From: Natronomonas salina
GTDB lineage: Archaea; Halobacteriota; Halobacteria; Halobacteriales; Haloarculaceae
Assembly (NCBI RefSeq): GCF_013391105.1
Contig: NZ_CP058335.1
Location: forward strand, 372,001-436,000
Length of the DNA stretch: 64,000 nucleotides
Reading direction: 5' to 3'
Below the pieces are notes generated by a model, which worked only from the letters and a program-made list of their open reading frames with translations, had not been told where the DNA came from and made no database searches. The translations under genes and the position numbers were made by a program. Below are positions 55,569-64,000 of the stretch, in pieces; the stretch's first letter is position 1; the number at the start of each line of letters is the position of its first letter.

Positions 55569-57222
55569 CGACTACGAGCACTTCGAGGCGGTCGTGGTCG
55601 GCGCCGGCCCCGGCGGGGCCGCTGCGGCGGCGACGCTTGCCGACCAGGGCGTCGAGACGCTCGTCCTCGAGCGGGGCGTCGACGCCGGCTCGAAGAACAT
55701 CTCCGGCGGGCTCATCTACGCCGAGGAGTCCGCCCCCTACACCATCGACTCGATGTTCGACGGCTTCCGCGAGGCGGCCGCCGAACGGCCGATCTCCGAG
55801 TACTACATCCACAACGTCGCCGGCGACAAGGTCCGGACCTACGACCTCGCCGACGTCCACCACGACGACACCGAGTGGTGCGACTCGGTGCTCCGCCGGA
55901 AGATGGACTCGTGGCTCGCCGAGCGCGTCCACGAGAAGTGCCGCGAAACCGGCGGCGGCCTGCTGACGGAGGTGCGGGTCAACGGCCTGCTGCGGGAGGA
56001 CGGCGAGATCGTTGGCGTCACCTGCGACGAGATCGACCCGATCAAGGCCGACGTGATCATCGCGGCCGACGGCGTCAACTCAGAGCTGGCCCGCGACGCC
56101 GGCCTGATGGACTGGGAGGAGCCCGACGAGTGGTTCCAGGGCGTGAAGGCCGTCGTCGACATGGACCCCGACGCCGTCAACGAGCGGTTCGACGTCGACC
56201 CCGACGACGGCGTCGCCCACCTGTTCTCGGGGGACCTCTTCCAGGGGGTCCGCGGCGGGGGGTTCCTCTACACGAACGAGGACTCGCTGTCCATCGGGAC
56301 GGTGTTCCACCTCGACTCGCTGGCGGAGGAGCGCGCCGAGCCCCATGAGTTGCTCGACGCCCTGCTCACCCACCCGCTGCTCGACCAGTGGCTGCAGGGC
56401 GACTACGAGGAGCGGGAGTACTCCGCGAAGCTCGTCCCCGACTCGAAGAAGGCGGCGAACCCGTCGCCACATCAGGGGCGACTGCTGGTCGTCGGCGACG
56501 CCGCCGGGCAGATGCAGGCGCAGGGCCCCATCATCAAGGGAATGAACCACGCGGTCACCGCCGGCGGCCTCGCCGCGGAGGCGTTCGCCGAGGCGAAGTC
56601 CCGCGGCTCCACAGACCGGGCGGGCGACCTCTACGAGAAGAAGCTCGTCGACGAGGGCGTGATGGCGAAGCTCCGACCGCGGCGCTACCGGATGACCCGG
56701 ACGCTCTCGGAGAGCGACCTCGTCACGAAGCTCGGCAGCGGGCTGATCGACTCGCCGGTCGGCCGCGCCGGCGTGAAGCTGCTCGACGGCGCCATCGAGC
56801 GGGCGTTCAACTCGCCGTTCGTCCTCGGGATGATCCCCGACACCCGGACGTCGTACGTGACGGTGCCGCGGGTCGTCGCGGAGGTGCTCGGCGAGCGCGT
56901 CGACGCCGAGAACACCGTCGAGCCGCCGGACCTGAACGACCGCATCGGCGATCTGACCTACGACGTCGGCGAGCCACACATCGACCTGCTCGACGAGAGC
57001 TACGAGGCCAGCGGGACGGCGGTGACGGCCTGCCCGGTCAGCGCGGAGGACTTCGGCGGCGGCTGCTACCGCAGCGAGACCGTCCAGCGGAACGGCCACG
57101 AGGAGAAGGTCGTCAGCCTCGACACCCAGCCCTGTGTCGAGTGCGGGACCTGCGCCATCGTCGCCGAGACGGACTGGGACCACCCCTCCGGGGGCAAGGG
57201 CGTCGAGTTCCGCGAGGGATGA
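55561..57222 (+). CDS. fixC: FixC-FixX fusion (ETF:quinone oxidoreductase type)
   Basis: 553 residues. N-terminal FAD site AVVVGAGPGGAAAAATLA, middle VVGDAAGQMQAQGPIIKGMNHA, and a C-terminal ferredoxin-like part with CPVSAED and CVECGTC (cluster ligands). The order is that of eukaryotic ETF-QO, while bacterial FixC and FixX are separate genes. It would pass electrons from ETF to the quinone pool. ATGA overlap with the next gene. Confidence 0.9.
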   Translation: MTDDYEHFEAVVVGAGPGGAAAAATLADQGVETLVLERGVDAGSKNISGGLIYAEESAPYTIDSMFDGFREAAAERPISEYYIHNVAGDKVRTYDLADVHHDDTEWCDSVLRRKMDSWLAERVHEKCRETGGGLLTEVRVNGLLREDGEIVGVTCDEIDPIKADVIIAADGVNSELARDAGLMDWEEPDEWFQGVKAVVDMDPDAVNERFDVDPDDGVAHLFSGDLFQGVRGGGFLYTNEDSLSIGTVFHLDSLAEERAEPHELLDALLTHPLLDQWLQGDYEEREYSAKLVPDSKKAANPSPHQGRLLVVGDAAGQMQAQGPIIKGMNHAVTAGGLAAEAFAEAKSRGSTDRAGDLYEKKLVDEGVMAKLRPRRYRMTRTLSESDLVTKLGSGLIDSPVGRAGVKLLDGAIERAFNSPFVLGMIPDTRTSYVTVPRVVAEVLGERVDAENTVEPPDLNDRIGDLTYDVGEPHIDLLDESYEASGTAVTACPVSAEDFGGGCYRSETVQRNGHEEKVVSLDTQPCVECGTCAIVAETDWDHPSGGKGVEFREG

Positions 57223-57608
57223 GCGACGTCTCCGAGCGCATCGCCGAACTGTCCGAGCGCGCGCGGCGGGACCGCGAGGCCTTCGAGCCCCCGTCGGACC
57301 CGCCGGACGAGGCGGCCGCCCTGGAGTACCTCACCGACGGGGCCGGGGCGGTGGTCGGCCTCTACGTGGACGCCCGGACGGGCGAGACGGTGCGCTTCGA
57401 CGAGGCCGAGTTCGCGCTGCTGGAGCGCGCGCTCAACGACTGGCTGGAGCTGTACGCGGCCTGCTACGGCGTCGACATCGACGCGTCCTTCACCGTCCGG
57501 GAGGCCGCCGAACTGCTCGTCGACACCCACAGTATCCGCGACACCGCGATGCTGCTGACGCAGGTCCCCGAGCGGGACACCGCCGAGGCGTGGTCCGGCG
57601 GGCGATAA
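57219..57608 (+). CDS. Uncharacterised 129-residue protein of the ETF operon
   Basis: Starts inside the fixC stop (ATGA) and so is translated together with the ETF genes. Mostly helical and acidic; text such as LTDGAGAVVGLYVDARTGETVRF could be a small beta-alpha unit. No family recognised, no Cys motif apart from one Cys. The coupling to fixC makes it a candidate ETF accessory protein. Confidence 0.7.
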   Translation: MSDVSERIAELSERARRDREAFEPPSDPPDEAAALEYLTDGAGAVVGLYVDARTGETVRFDEAEFALLERALNDWLELYAACYGVDIDASFTVREAAELLVDTHSIRDTAMLLTQVPERDTAEAWSGGR

Positions 57609-57674
57609 GTAACAGCACGCAATTGGTCCGTCCGCGCCAACACTTTTATATCCTGTATCGTGGTAACAGTGGAC

Positions 57675-58412
57675 ATGCAGTTCTCCGACGAACTCGAGTT
57701 CACCCACCGGGACCGCAAGGACATCTACGAGTACATCGAGCGCGAGGGCCGCGTCGACGCCGAGGACGCCCGCCGGGCGCTCAACATGAGTCCTGAAGCC
57801 TTCGGTCACCACGCCGCCGTCCTCAGACGCGACGGCATCGTCACACGGGACGACGACGACCGGCTCCGGGTGGCCTTCGACGACGAGAGCGAGGAGACGT
57901 TCGTCGACGAGGGCCTGGAGGTGACGATCCGGCAAGCCCGCGAGGACGACCTCACCGGCCTCGTGGGCGCGATCCGCGAGGCGCTGGCCAACAAGACGTA
58001 TATCGAGGGTGAGACCATCGCCGACGTCGTCGAGAGCGAGAACGTCCTGCTGCGGCACAACGAGCTCCAGAGCCGGATGTTCTTCGTCGCGACCGTCCAC
58101 GGCGACGTCGTCGGCTGGGTCCACCTCAACGCCCCCGAACTGGAGAAGCTCGCCCACACCGCCGAACTCACGGTCGGCGTCATCGACGAGTACCGCGGCC
58201 ACGGCATCGGGACGAAGCTGCTGGACCGCGGCGTCGACTGGGCGCTCGACAACGGCTACGAGAAGCTCTACAACAGCGTCCCCTCCTCCAACCAGGACGC
58301 CATCGACTTCCTCGAAAACCGCGGGTGGGACACCGAGGCCGTCCGCGAGGACCACTACAAGATCGACGACGAGTACGCAGACGAGGTGATGCTGGCGAAG
58401 GTGCTCGGCTAG
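57675..58412 (+). CDS. GNAT acetyltransferase with N-terminal winged helix
   Basis: 245 residues. N-terminal winged-helix-like region (DIYEYIEREGRVDAEDARRAL, EAFGHHAAVLRRDGIV), then a GNAT domain with the acetyl-CoA loop YRGHGIGTKLLDRG and YNSVPSSNQDAIDFLENRGW. TATA TTTTATATCC at 57643-57652, 28 bases before ATG 57675. Substrate unknown; the HTH could target DNA or substrate. Downstream of the ETF operon but with its own promoter. Confidence 0.85.
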   Translation: MQFSDELEFTHRDRKDIYEYIEREGRVDAEDARRALNMSPEAFGHHAAVLRRDGIVTRDDDDRLRVAFDDESEETFVDEGLEVTIRQAREDDLTGLVGAIREALANKTYIEGETIADVVESENVLLRHNELQSRMFFVATVHGDVVGWVHLNAPELEKLAHTAELTVGVIDEYRGHGIGTKLLDRGVDWALDNGYEKLYNSVPSSNQDAIDFLENRGWDTEAVREDHYKIDDEYADEVMLAKVLG

Positions 58413-58416
58413 ACCC

Positions 58417-58578
58417 CTAGGGCCACTCCGACTCGGCGCCCTCCAGCGGCTCCGCGACGACGCCGTCCTTCCGTGCGACGGGTCGCGCGTGGGCCGGACA
58501 GACCACGCGGTTCTCGTCCCACGGGACGTGGAGCCTGACGGCCGCCCGCTCCTCGCAGCCTGCTTCTTCGCACTCCAT
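58417..58578 (-). CDS. Small Cys/His-rich protein, 53 residues
   Basis: 53 residues from ATG 58578 (MECEEAGCEE). CEEAGCEE at the N-terminus and VVCPAHARPV later give three Cys and a His that could bind one zinc. The longer frame to 58752 is Arg-rich with no haloarchaeal composition and is rejected. No TATA at the expected distance, so the start is less certain. Confidence 0.55.
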   Translation of the reverse strand: MECEEAGCEERAAVRLHVPWDENRVVCPAHARPVARKDGVVAEPLEGAESEWP

Positions 58579-58697
58579 GCCCGCCAATCGTCGCTCGGAC
58601 ACCTCGGCACTTCCGGTTCGGGGGAGCGAATCTGACAGACAGAATACGTTTCCCGCGGTTCGAAATAAAAAATACCTTGTATGCCCGGACCCAGAGC

Positions 58698-58710
58698 ATA
58701 CTTTATGCCA
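58698..58710 (+). promoter_or_regulatory. Promoter of the DUF7344-like gene
   Basis: ATACTTTATG, predicting a start near 58730 and a leader of about 20 bases before ATG 58751. A second A+T-rich stretch (AAATAAAAAATACC, about 58664-58677) lies upstream. Confidence 0.5.
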
Positions 58711-58750
58711 AGTCCCTCCAGCAAGAAGCCTCGCCGTCCTGGGTGGTACC

Positions 58751-59071
58751 ATGGCTGACCTCGACGACTACTTCCGGTATCTCGCCGACCGGCAGCGTCG
58801 CCGCCTGCTGTACCACCTCGCCGACGAGGACGTGACGACGGTCGAGGAGCTCGCCGCGACGCTCGCCGAGTCGTCCACGGGAGCAACCGCCGGTCCGGCC
58901 GGCGACGTCGACGAGGTGGCACTGGCACTCCGGCACCACCACCTCCCCAAGCTCGACGACCTGTCCGTCGTCGAGTACGACCGACCGAACGGGGTGGTGG
59001 AGGTCGGCGATATTCCCGCGGAGCTCGAGACGCTGCTCCACTCGACGCGGGAACTCGAGTTGGCCGACTGA
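58751..59071 (+). CDS. DUF7344-like winged-helix protein
   Basis: 106 residues. DYFRYLADRQRRRLLYHLADEDVTTVEELA at the start and LRHHHLPKLDDLSVVEYDR in the middle are the ArsR-like winged-helix pattern of haloarchaeal DUF7344 proteins. Probably a regulator; no sensor residues visible. ATG 58751 chosen over the upstream frame because it starts where the family begins. Confidence 0.8.
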   Translation: MADLDDYFRYLADRQRRRLLYHLADEDVTTVEELAATLAESSTGATAGPAGDVDEVALALRHHHLPKLDDLSVVEYDRPNGVVEVGDIPAELETLLHSTRELELAD

Positions 59072-59080
59072 GACCGCCCG

Positions 59081-59557
59081 TCACCAGGTCGCCAGCAGGA
59101 ACCCGATCAGCACCGACACCGTCAGGAGCACCTGCATCACCGACGAGGCGAGCATCCCGACGGTCGTCACCGCGGCCGTCCGGAGCCCGCGTTCGACGTC
59201 GCCGTGGCGGTATAACTCGAGGGCGAAGACCGTCCCGGCGATGCCCAGCAGCGCGCCGAGCGGACCCAGGACGAACATCAGCGCCACCGCCGCGACCGCC
59301 GCGACGGCGGTCGTCTGCATCGACGCACCGCCGACGCGCGCCGAGATGGCGCCGCCGAGCCAGTCGAGCACGAGGGTGAACAGCCCGAGCGCCAGCAGCG
59401 CCGCGCCGGCGAACGTGCCGAGTTCGCCGGTCGCCTGCCAGTAGTAGGCGACGCCGATCAGCGAGAGGAGGCCTCCCGGGATCAGCGGGACGACGCTGGC
59501 GACGACGGCGGCGACGAGCAACACGAGGGCAACGACGAACGGGTCGACCGGGAGCAT
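59081..59557 (-). CDS. DUF456 family membrane protein
   Basis: 158 residues with several membrane helices: VPLIPGGLLSLIGVAYYW and LGPLGALLGIAGTVFALE are the DUF456 repeats. Role unknown. Follows tmcA by 31 bases on the same strand, likely in one operon. Confidence 0.85.
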   Translation of the reverse strand: MLPVDPFVVALVLLVAAVVASVVPLIPGGLLSLIGVAYYWQATGELGTFAGAALLALGLFTLVLDWLGGAISARVGGASMQTTAVAAVAAVALMFVLGPLGALLGIAGTVFALELYRHGDVERGLRTAAVTTVGMLASSVMQVLLTVSVLIGFLLATW

Positions 59558-59588
59558 ACGACGAGGTTCGCCCCGCTCGCCGTTAGGC

Positions 59589-61850
59589 CTACGGGTCGTA
59601 GCGGTCGGCTTCCGCGAGCGCGACGTCGCTCCCGTAGCGGTCGACGAGCGGGCGATAGGCGTCGCCGAGAGCGCGCATGCACTCCCGGCTCGAGACGTAC
59701 TCCAGGTCGTCGGCGACGGCGTCCCAGGGGCGGGCCTGCAGGACCTTCGCGACCAGCAGCCGCTCGGCGTCCGCGTCCGCCAGCGCCCCGTCGACGAGCG
59801 CCCGGAGCGCGAGGCGGCGGAACGGGTCGGGGGCGGCGTCGAAGAGCCCAGGTCCGTATGCGGCGCTGGCGACGACCCGCCACTCGAAGTCCGCCAGGTC
59901 GAGCGGGACCTGACCGTCGGCCGCCGCGAGCGCGGCCCGGACGACGTCCGGGTCCGCGTCGTCGAGCGCGTCGGCCAGCACCCCCGGTATCCGGCGCAGG
60001 AACCACTCGGCGTGGCGGTCGGCCAGCCGCTCGCCGGCCTCCGAGAGCGGCCGGAGCATGATGGCGGAGTACTCGCCGCTGGTGTCGTTGCGGGTCGTCG
60101 ACAGGTGGACGGTGTCGTAGCCGGCGTCGTCCCAGAAGGAGAGCAGTTCCGGCGTCGCGCCGTAGCCGACGCCCAGGTAGTCCATCGCTTCGAACCGACC
60201 ACTCACTTCGCGGTCGCTTTCGGGGTCGAACTCCCGCGCGATCTCGTCGAGGAGCCGGGAGCCGAAGCCCCGCGACCGGACCGCGTGGTGGGTCGCGATG
60301 CGCATCACGCGGAGGCCGACCGGGTCGCCGGCCTCCGGGTCGCGCAGCTGGCTGGTCAGCACGTCCGGGAGCATGTTCCCCCGGACGCGGGCACCTTCGT
60401 ACATCTCGCGGCGGAGCGCCTCGGGGAGCCCGCCCTCGCGGGCGAGCAGCGCCACGCCGACGACGTGGCCGCCGACGGTCAGCGCCCGGACGGCGACGTT
60501 CGGCGCGTCGAGCAGCCGCGCGAGGTCGTCCGGCTCCGTCCGGTAGTGGGCCTCGACGAGCAGCCCGAACGTCTCCCGGAGGAGGTTCTCGTCGTCGACG
60601 AGGTCCGCCGGGGCGAGTCGCTCGTAGACCGCGTCGTCAGGGTCGCGTTCCTCGACCAGCGGTTCGACCGCGGGACGAGCGTCGAGCAGCAGCGCGCGGA
60701 ACAGCCACACCTCGACGGGGTCGGCCGCGGCGTAGCGGATCGGCTCGGCGAGGGCGACCGTCGCGACGTCGCGAGCCCCGTCGAGGTGGTCCCGGAACCG
60801 GACGTCGAAGCCCCGGCCGGCGCCCTCATAGCCGTGGACCGTCGTGGCGAAGCAGGCGCCCGGCGCGACGCCGAGCAGCGACTCCAGCACGCGGACGGGG
60901 AACGCGGCCGCCTCGTCGACGATCAGGACGTCGGCCCGCTCGTCGACGGCGTCGGTGGGTCGTCGGAACGCGATCCGACCGCCCGACTCGGTCCGGAGCG
61001 CCGAGGGGAGGTCGGCGTCGCGGGTATCCGCTTCGAGCACCCCGAGGGACTCCAGAACCGCTGCGGCCCGCTCGAACGCCTCGGCGGCGTTCCGGTAGTT
61101 CGGCGCAGTGACGAGGACGTCGTCACCTTCGGCGGCCAGTCCGGCCGCGGCCAGCCCCGCCGCGCTGGACTTCCCGCGGCCGCGGTCGGCCTCGAGGACG
61201 ACCGCCGCGCCGTCCTCGCGCAGTCGCTCGCAGGCGCGGACCGCGTCGCGCTGGTCGTCGGTGAGGCAGGCGTCGTAGACCTCCCCGGGGAACTCGAACT
61301 CCGCCGGCCGCCCGAAGGGCTCCGGGGCGAACCTCGGGTCCGGATGGGTCAGGCCGTCGTCGACGACCGCCCCAGCGTCGACGTCGAGAACCGCGACGCC
61401 GCGGTGGGCCCGCAGCGTCGAGACGAGGCGGCGGCGGAACGTGCCGGCGACGTCCTCGAGGCCGAACGGCGGGACCGCGAGCGTCTCGTCGAAGCCGTCG
61501 CGGCGGTCGGGCCACTCGTCGAGCGGCGGCGTCACGAAGATCAGCAGACCCCCGCCGTCGACGGCGCCGGCGGCGCGGCCGAGCGCGTTCGGCCGCGTCT
61601 CGTCGTGGCAGTCGACGACGACGCAATCGTGGGTCGTCCCGAGCAGTTCCCCGGTGCGGCCGAGGGGAAGCCGCTCGCCGACCACGTCCCGTTCCGAGAG
61701 CGAGACGGCATCGCAGTCCGTCGCTTCGCAGGCGACACGGGCGGCGTCGTAGCCGGCGTCCCGTTCGCCGGCGAGGACGAGCAGGCGGCGCTCGTTCGTC
61801 GCCCTCGCCTCCGCCCGGAGCTTCCGGGCCGTCTCGCGAACCGCGTTCAT
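59589..61850 (-). CDS. tmcA: tRNA(Met) cytidine acetyltransferase TmcA
   Basis: 753 residues, makes N4-acetylcytidine in tRNA and, in archaea, in other RNAs. N-terminal Rossmann-like domain, RecD-like ATPase with Walker A VLEADRGRGKSSAAG (about 218-232) and LIVDEAAAFPV, then a GNAT domain (RIATHHAVRSRGFGSRLLDEIA) and the tRNA-binding tail. Length near normal for the family. Start ATG 61850 (MNAVRETARK), 77 bases from the divergent oxidoreductase. Confidence 0.93.
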   Translation of the reverse strand: MNAVRETARKLRAEARATNERRLLVLAGERDAGYDAARVACEATDCDAVSLSERDVVGERLPLGRTGELLGTTHDCVVVDCHDETRPNALGRAAGAVDGGGLLIFVTPPLDEWPDRRDGFDETLAVPPFGLEDVAGTFRRRLVSTLRAHRGVAVLDVDAGAVVDDGLTHPDPRFAPEPFGRPAEFEFPGEVYDACLTDDQRDAVRACERLREDGAAVVLEADRGRGKSSAAGLAAAGLAAEGDDVLVTAPNYRNAAEAFERAAAVLESLGVLEADTRDADLPSALRTESGGRIAFRRPTDAVDERADVLIVDEAAAFPVRVLESLLGVAPGACFATTVHGYEGAGRGFDVRFRDHLDGARDVATVALAEPIRYAAADPVEVWLFRALLLDARPAVEPLVEERDPDDAVYERLAPADLVDDENLLRETFGLLVEAHYRTEPDDLARLLDAPNVAVRALTVGGHVVGVALLAREGGLPEALRREMYEGARVRGNMLPDVLTSQLRDPEAGDPVGLRVMRIATHHAVRSRGFGSRLLDEIAREFDPESDREVSGRFEAMDYLGVGYGATPELLSFWDDAGYDTVHLSTTRNDTSGEYSAIMLRPLSEAGERLADRHAEWFLRRIPGVLADALDDADPDVVRAALAAADGQVPLDLADFEWRVVASAAYGPGLFDAAPDPFRRLALRALVDGALADADAERLLVAKVLQARPWDAVADDLEYVSSRECMRALGDAYRPLVDRYGSDVALAEADRYDP

Positions 61851-61927
61851 GCCCGGCCCCTGGGACCGGTACCGGAAGGCTCCACCGGTTGCCCGTCCGC
61901 TTTGTCCCTCGGGGCGAACTACGTGGT

Positions 61928-62938
61928 ATGGCAACGAACCGTCAGTGGCTGCTCGACAGCCGCCCGACCGGCGAACCGTCGATGGAGAACTTCGAGCAGG
62001 TCGAGTCGGAGGTCCCGGAGCCCGGCCCCCACGAGGTGCTCGTCCGGACGCTGTACATGTCGGTCGACCCCTACATGCGCGGCCGGATGCGCGACGCCGA
62101 GTCGTACGCCGAGCCGTGGGACGTCGGCGACCCGATGAAGGCCGGCGTCGTCGGCGAGGTCGAGACGTCGAACCATCCCGACTTCGAGGCCGGCGACGTC
62201 GTCACCGGCCAACTCGAGTGGGCGGACTACGCCGTCGCCGAGGGACGGGACCTGCGGACGGTGAACCCCGAGCACGGCCCCGTCTCGACGGCGCTGGGCG
62301 TGCTGGGGATGCCGGGCGTCACCGCCTACTTCGGGACGACCGACGTCGCCGAGCCGAAGCCCGGCGACACGGTGGTCGTCAGCGCGGCCGCGGGCGCCGT
62401 CGGCAGCGTCGTCGGCCAGATCGCCGACCTCACCGGCTGCCGCGTCATCGGCATCGCCGGCGCCGACGAGAAGATCGAGTGGCTGGAGTCCGTCGGCTTC
62501 GACGAGGGGATCAACTACAAGGAGGAGGACGTGTCCTCGCGGCTCCGCGAGGCCTGCCCGGACGGCGTCGACGTCTACTTCGACAACGTCGGCGGCCCCG
62601 TCACCGACGCGGTCTGGCCGCTGCTGAACGTCCGGGCGCGCGTCGCCGTCTGCGGGCAGATATCGCTGTACAACGAGACGGAGGTCCCGACCGGACCGCG
62701 GAAGCTCGCCAAGCTCATCGAGAGCCGCGCCCGCGTCGAGGGGCTGCTCGTCCGGGACTACGAGGACCGGTGGGGCGAGGCCCTCCAGCGACTCTCGACG
62801 TGGGTCGCCTCCGGCGACGTCGAGTACCGCGAGAACGTCGTCGAGGGCCTCGAGAACGCCCCCGACGCCTTCCTCGGGCTGTTCGAGGGGACGAAGATCG
62901 GCAAGCAACTCGTGCAGGTCGGCGAGCGGTCGGACTGA
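61928..62938 (+). CDS. NADP-dependent medium-chain oxidoreductase (zinc-independent)
   Basis: 336 residues, MDR superfamily without the catalytic zinc cysteines. SVDPYMRGRMRDAESYAEPW, then the nucleotide loop SAAAGAVGSVVGQIAD and the region DGVDVYFDNVGGPVTD, as in prostaglandin-reductase/2-alkenal-reductase-like enzymes. Probably reduces alpha,beta-unsaturated carbonyls. Divergent from tmcA. Confidence 0.88.
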   Translation: MATNRQWLLDSRPTGEPSMENFEQVESEVPEPGPHEVLVRTLYMSVDPYMRGRMRDAESYAEPWDVGDPMKAGVVGEVETSNHPDFEAGDVVTGQLEWADYAVAEGRDLRTVNPEHGPVSTALGVLGMPGVTAYFGTTDVAEPKPGDTVVVSAAAGAVGSVVGQIADLTGCRVIGIAGADEKIEWLESVGFDEGINYKEEDVSSRLREACPDGVDVYFDNVGGPVTDAVWPLLNVRARVAVCGQISLYNETEVPTGPRKLAKLIESRARVEGLLVRDYEDRWGEALQRLSTWVASGDVEYRENVVEGLENAPDAFLGLFEGTKIGKQLVQVGERSD

Positions 62939-63022
62939 ACTGGCCCGCAGTTTCGCCGACGCCTCGCCGGCCGGCCGCCGCGCTTGACAAGCGTTAAATG
63001 GCGCGCCGACCGACCACGACGT

Positions 63023-63205
63023 ATGAGTAGCGAGAGTACCCGGCGGGACGTGCGGAAGTGCATCTCCTGCGGGATCAACATCTCCGGGACAAGCGCCGCC
63101 CGGTTCAAGTGCCCCGACTGCGGGCACCTGATCTTCCGGTGTTCGAAGTGTCGCAAGCAGAGCAACCTCTACGAGTGCCCCGACTGCGGGTTCACGGGTC
63201 CGTAA
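63023..63205 (+). CDS. HVO_2753-family zinc finger protein
   Basis: 60 residues with four CPxCG-like motifs (KCISCG, KCPDCG, RCSKCR, ECPDCG). The family is known from Haloferax volcanii as a small zinc protein; two zinc sites are expected. GCGTTAAATG box about 28 bases before ATG 63023 (leaderless). Two bases separate it from the aEF-1beta gene, an arrangement kept in haloarchaea. Confidence 0.92.
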   Translation: MSSESTRRDVRKCISCGINISGTSAARFKCPDCGHLIFRCSKCRKQSNLYECPDCGFTGP

Positions 63206-63207
63206 CG

Positions 63208-63474
63208 ATGGGGAAGGTAGCTGCCAAGATGAAGGTCATGCCGCAGAGCCCCGAGGTCGACCTGGACGAGCTCCAGGAGCGCCTCGAGAACTCCCTGCCG
63301 GAGGGCGCGAAGATCAGCCGCGTCGACCGCGAGGACGTCGCCTTCGGTCTCATCGCGCTGTTCCCGACGGTCGTCATCCCGGACGAGGCCGGCGGGACGG
63401 ACGCCGTCGAGGACGCCTTCGGCGACGTCGAGGGCGTCGAGAGCGTCGGCGTCGACGAAGTCGGCCGCATCTGA
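63208..63474 (+). CDS. Translation elongation factor aEF-1beta
   Basis: 88 residues, archaeal nucleotide exchange factor for aEF-1alpha. [42 protein letters not shown] and the C-terminal [14 protein letters not shown] are the family pattern. Directly follows the zinc finger gene and is likely co-transcribed. Confidence 0.93.
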   Translation: MGKVAAKMKVMPQSPEVDLDELQERLENSLPEGAKISRVDREDVAFGLIALFPTVVIPDEAGGTDAVEDAFGDVEGVESVGVDEVGRI

Positions 63475-63670
63475 CCGACACCGACCGTCCAACTTCTCAC
63501 CGCTCCGCCGCACCCGACAGCGGCGGCGCCGTCGCGTCCGTCCGCGCTTCGGTGACGTTTGGGCGCTGAGCCGGTCGGTACCTTGATAGCCGAGAACCCG
63601 AATACCTCCGACGCGGTCGCTACGTCGCCCACCCGTCCGGGCGAAGGGGAAGGAGCGCGGCCGGAACGCA

Positions 63671-63678
63671 CCTTTTAT
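63671..63678 (+). promoter_or_regulatory. rpl21e promoter
   Basis: CTTTTATG, 26 bases before an inferred start at about 63701 and ATG 63708. The rest of the 233-base gap after aEF-1beta shows no other gene. Confidence 0.55.
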
Positions 63679-63707
63679 GTGTCGCACCTGATTAGGGCTC
63701 TTCAAGA

Positions 63708-64000
63708 ATGCCCAGTTCGAACGGTCCACGGAAGGCGACCCGGAACAAGCTGAAGAACAGCCCCCGCGAGCGGGGCACCTCCCCGCCGCAGCGCTCCGTC
63801 GAGGAGTACGAGAACGGCGAGAAGGTCCACCTCAAGATCGACCCCTCGGTGCCGGGCGGTCAGTTCCACCCGCGCTTCAACGGCCACACCGGCACCGTCG
63901 TCGGCGAGCAGGGCCGCGCGTACAAGGTCGAGATCACGGACGGCGGCAAGCAGAAGACCCTCATCGCCCGGCCCGCCCACCTCCGTCACCAGCAGGAATG
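63708..64000 (+). CDS. rpl21e: Ribosomal protein L21e (eL21)
   Basis: 97 residues visible ([17 protein letters not shown]); the window ends with TG, the first two bases of a likely [43 protein letters not shown] and the C-terminal [11 protein letters not shown] are diagnostic. In archaea rpoF often follows. Confidence 0.93.
   Translation, partial: MPSSNGPRKATRNKLKNSPRERGTSPPQRSVEEYENGEKVHLKIDPSVPGGQFHPRFNGHTGTVVGEQGRAYKVEITDGGKQKTLIARPAHLRHQQE

Overview
The window is chromosomal DNA of a haloarchaeon (class Halobacteria). Evidence: high G+C, very acidic proteins rich in Asp/Glu, many genes with a TATA-like box about 26-30 bases before the start codon (leaderless transcripts), Tat signal peptides, lipoboxes, HalOD1 and bacterio-opsin-activator-type regulators, archaeal ribosomal proteins and RNA polymerase subunits, mevalonate kinase plus isopentenyl phosphate kinase, and the haloarchaeal zinc-finger protein family HVO_2753. 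Genus cannot be fixed from the sequence alone.

Layout. 1-3.4 kb: acyl-CoA catabolism (AidB-like acyl-CoA dehydrogenase, divergent from a crotonase and a BKACE enzyme). 3.5-9.1 kb: a Dna2-like nuclease-helicase, small haloarchaeal proteins, a HAD phosphatase coupled to a class II aldolase, and a 51-residue protein. 9.2-25.3 kb: a Tat-exported penicillin-acylase-family hydrolase, a NagD-type phosphatase, a CDGSH Fe-S protein, tandem lipoproteins, paired PH-domain membrane proteins, a macro-domain protein, an HTH_10 regulator, an aldo/keto reductase, DoxX/HxlR, tyrosyl-tRNA synthetase and a histidine kinase. 25.4-28.6 kb: a three-gene cell-surface cassette (PKD-type exported protein, Tat lipoprotein, CAP-domain protein) whose interior is strikingly A+T rich. 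28.6-31.0 kb: moaA, an Mrp-type Fe-S carrier and a small protein.

31.2-37.3 kb is the conserved information-processing cluster: tRNA-Ser, rps13, rps4, rps11, rpoD, tRNA-Leu, rpl18e, rpl13, rps9, rpoN, rpoK, eno, rps2. It continues after a Nudix/HalOD1 pair into mvk-ipk, RNase J, idsA and gltX, the archaeal isoprenoid/translation neighbourhood. Here that string is interrupted twice by acyl-CoA metabolism genes: at 40.2-45.5 kb (two acyl-CoA synthetases, an acyl-CoA dehydrogenase, a DECR-like reductase) and at 49.1-50.7 kb (a third acyl-CoA synthetase). 52.5-57.6 kb is a ferredoxin plus an electron-transfer-flavoprotein operon (etfB, etfA, a FixC-FixX fusion, an uncharacterised 129-residue protein). 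It would accept electrons from the acyl-CoA dehydrogenases and pass them to the quinone pool. 57.7-64 kb holds GNAT and HTH proteins, tmcA, an oxidoreductase, a zinc-finger protein with aEF-1beta, and rpl21e.

Points that stand out: the mosaic low-GC surface cassette; an RNase J gene carrying two separate one-base C insertions; the strongly structured 250-base leader in front of it; a 36-bp near-palindrome in a divergent acyl-CoA promoter; an EtfA with a duplicated N-terminal extension; and a two-hairpin intergenic element present twice.
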